16,815 bases of DNA from the NCBI RefSeq assembly GCF_001556045.1, contig NZ_LSIC01000186.1, positions 1 through 16,815 on the forward strand, written 5' to 3'. Positions 16,652-16,815 of the stretch are shown piece after piece. A program made the position numbers and the translations under genes. Under the pieces are notes generated by a model. It was not told where the DNA came from. It made no database searches and saw only the letters and a list, made by a program, of their open reading frames with translations. Origin of the DNA: Bradyrhizobium sp. CCH5-F6 (lineage in GTDB: Bacteria > Pseudomonadota > Alphaproteobacteria > Rhizobiales > Xanthobacteraceae). Position 1 is the stretch's first letter. Each line of letters begins with the position of its first letter.

Positions 16652-16815
16652 CGTACCCTATCCACTAGCAGATGGCGATGGCGAACGCACGATCAAGGGG
16701 AGAGAACGGCGTTCTACTGTTAAATCAGGGGGTTATGGCTTTCTTACCCTCCCCTTGAGGGCAGGGGTATCGCATATGAGTTCTTGGCGGGGCCTGAGCG
16801 CGCGCCTCGTCCTTC
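16652..16815. other. Upstream region of the Nfu gene, no gene seen
   Basis: No convincing coding frame starts here on either strand. A TTGATC hexamer on the minus strand (around 16690) might be a -35, but no good -10 follows at the right distance. At 16745-16769 a short inverted repeat (CCCTCCCC...GGGCAGGGG) may be the edge of another intergenic repeat cut by the window end. Confidence 0.4.

Overview
The window reads as a stretch of chromosome from a GC-rich alphaproteobacterium of the Bradyrhizobium/Rhodopseudomonas branch (Nitrobacteraceae). This rests on the protein sequences, on the gene order (a PhrR/PraR-type regulator next to lnt, an miaB-phoH-ybeY-corC-lnt run, and rimP-nusA-ylxR-infB), and on several families of long palindromic intergenic repeats of the kind common in Bradyrhizobium. 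The species cannot be named from the sequence alone. All genes but one lie on the minus strand, so transcription runs mostly from right to left.

In transcription order: an Nfu-type Fe-S carrier (16616-16047), tsaB and a RimI-like acetyltransferase (ATGA overlap), a Fur/Mur-type metal regulator, a HAD phosphatase, then a tight run of miaB, phoH, ybeY, a CorC-type CBS protein and lnt with overlaps or short gaps. Next come a Cro/CI-type regulator of the PhrR/PraR family, an M20 metallopeptidase coupled to trmB (ATGA overlap), a lone plus-strand DUF2336 gene (3704-4786), and finally rimP-nusA-ylxR-infB, with infB cut by the left window edge.

The theme is translation: tRNA modification (TsaB, MiaB, TrmB), 16S rRNA and 30S maturation (YbeY, RimP), transcription elongation (NusA) and initiation (IF-2). 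Envelope lipoprotein acylation (Lnt), metal regulation (Fur/Mur) and Fe-S delivery (Nfu) accompany it; MiaB is itself an Fe-S enzyme. No mobile element, CRISPR array, tRNA or rRNA gene was found, and I see no evidence of a wholly new multi-gene system.

The items most worth a second look are non-coding. The rimP operon has a leader with a good promoter followed about 30 nt later by a strong intrinsic terminator, about 110 nt before rimP, which looks like an attenuator. Four different palindromic repeats sit in four intergenic gaps. A small inverted repeat flanked by TTGACA hexamers lies upstream of the PhrR-like gene. The Fur protein lacks the CxxC pair seen in E. coli Fur.
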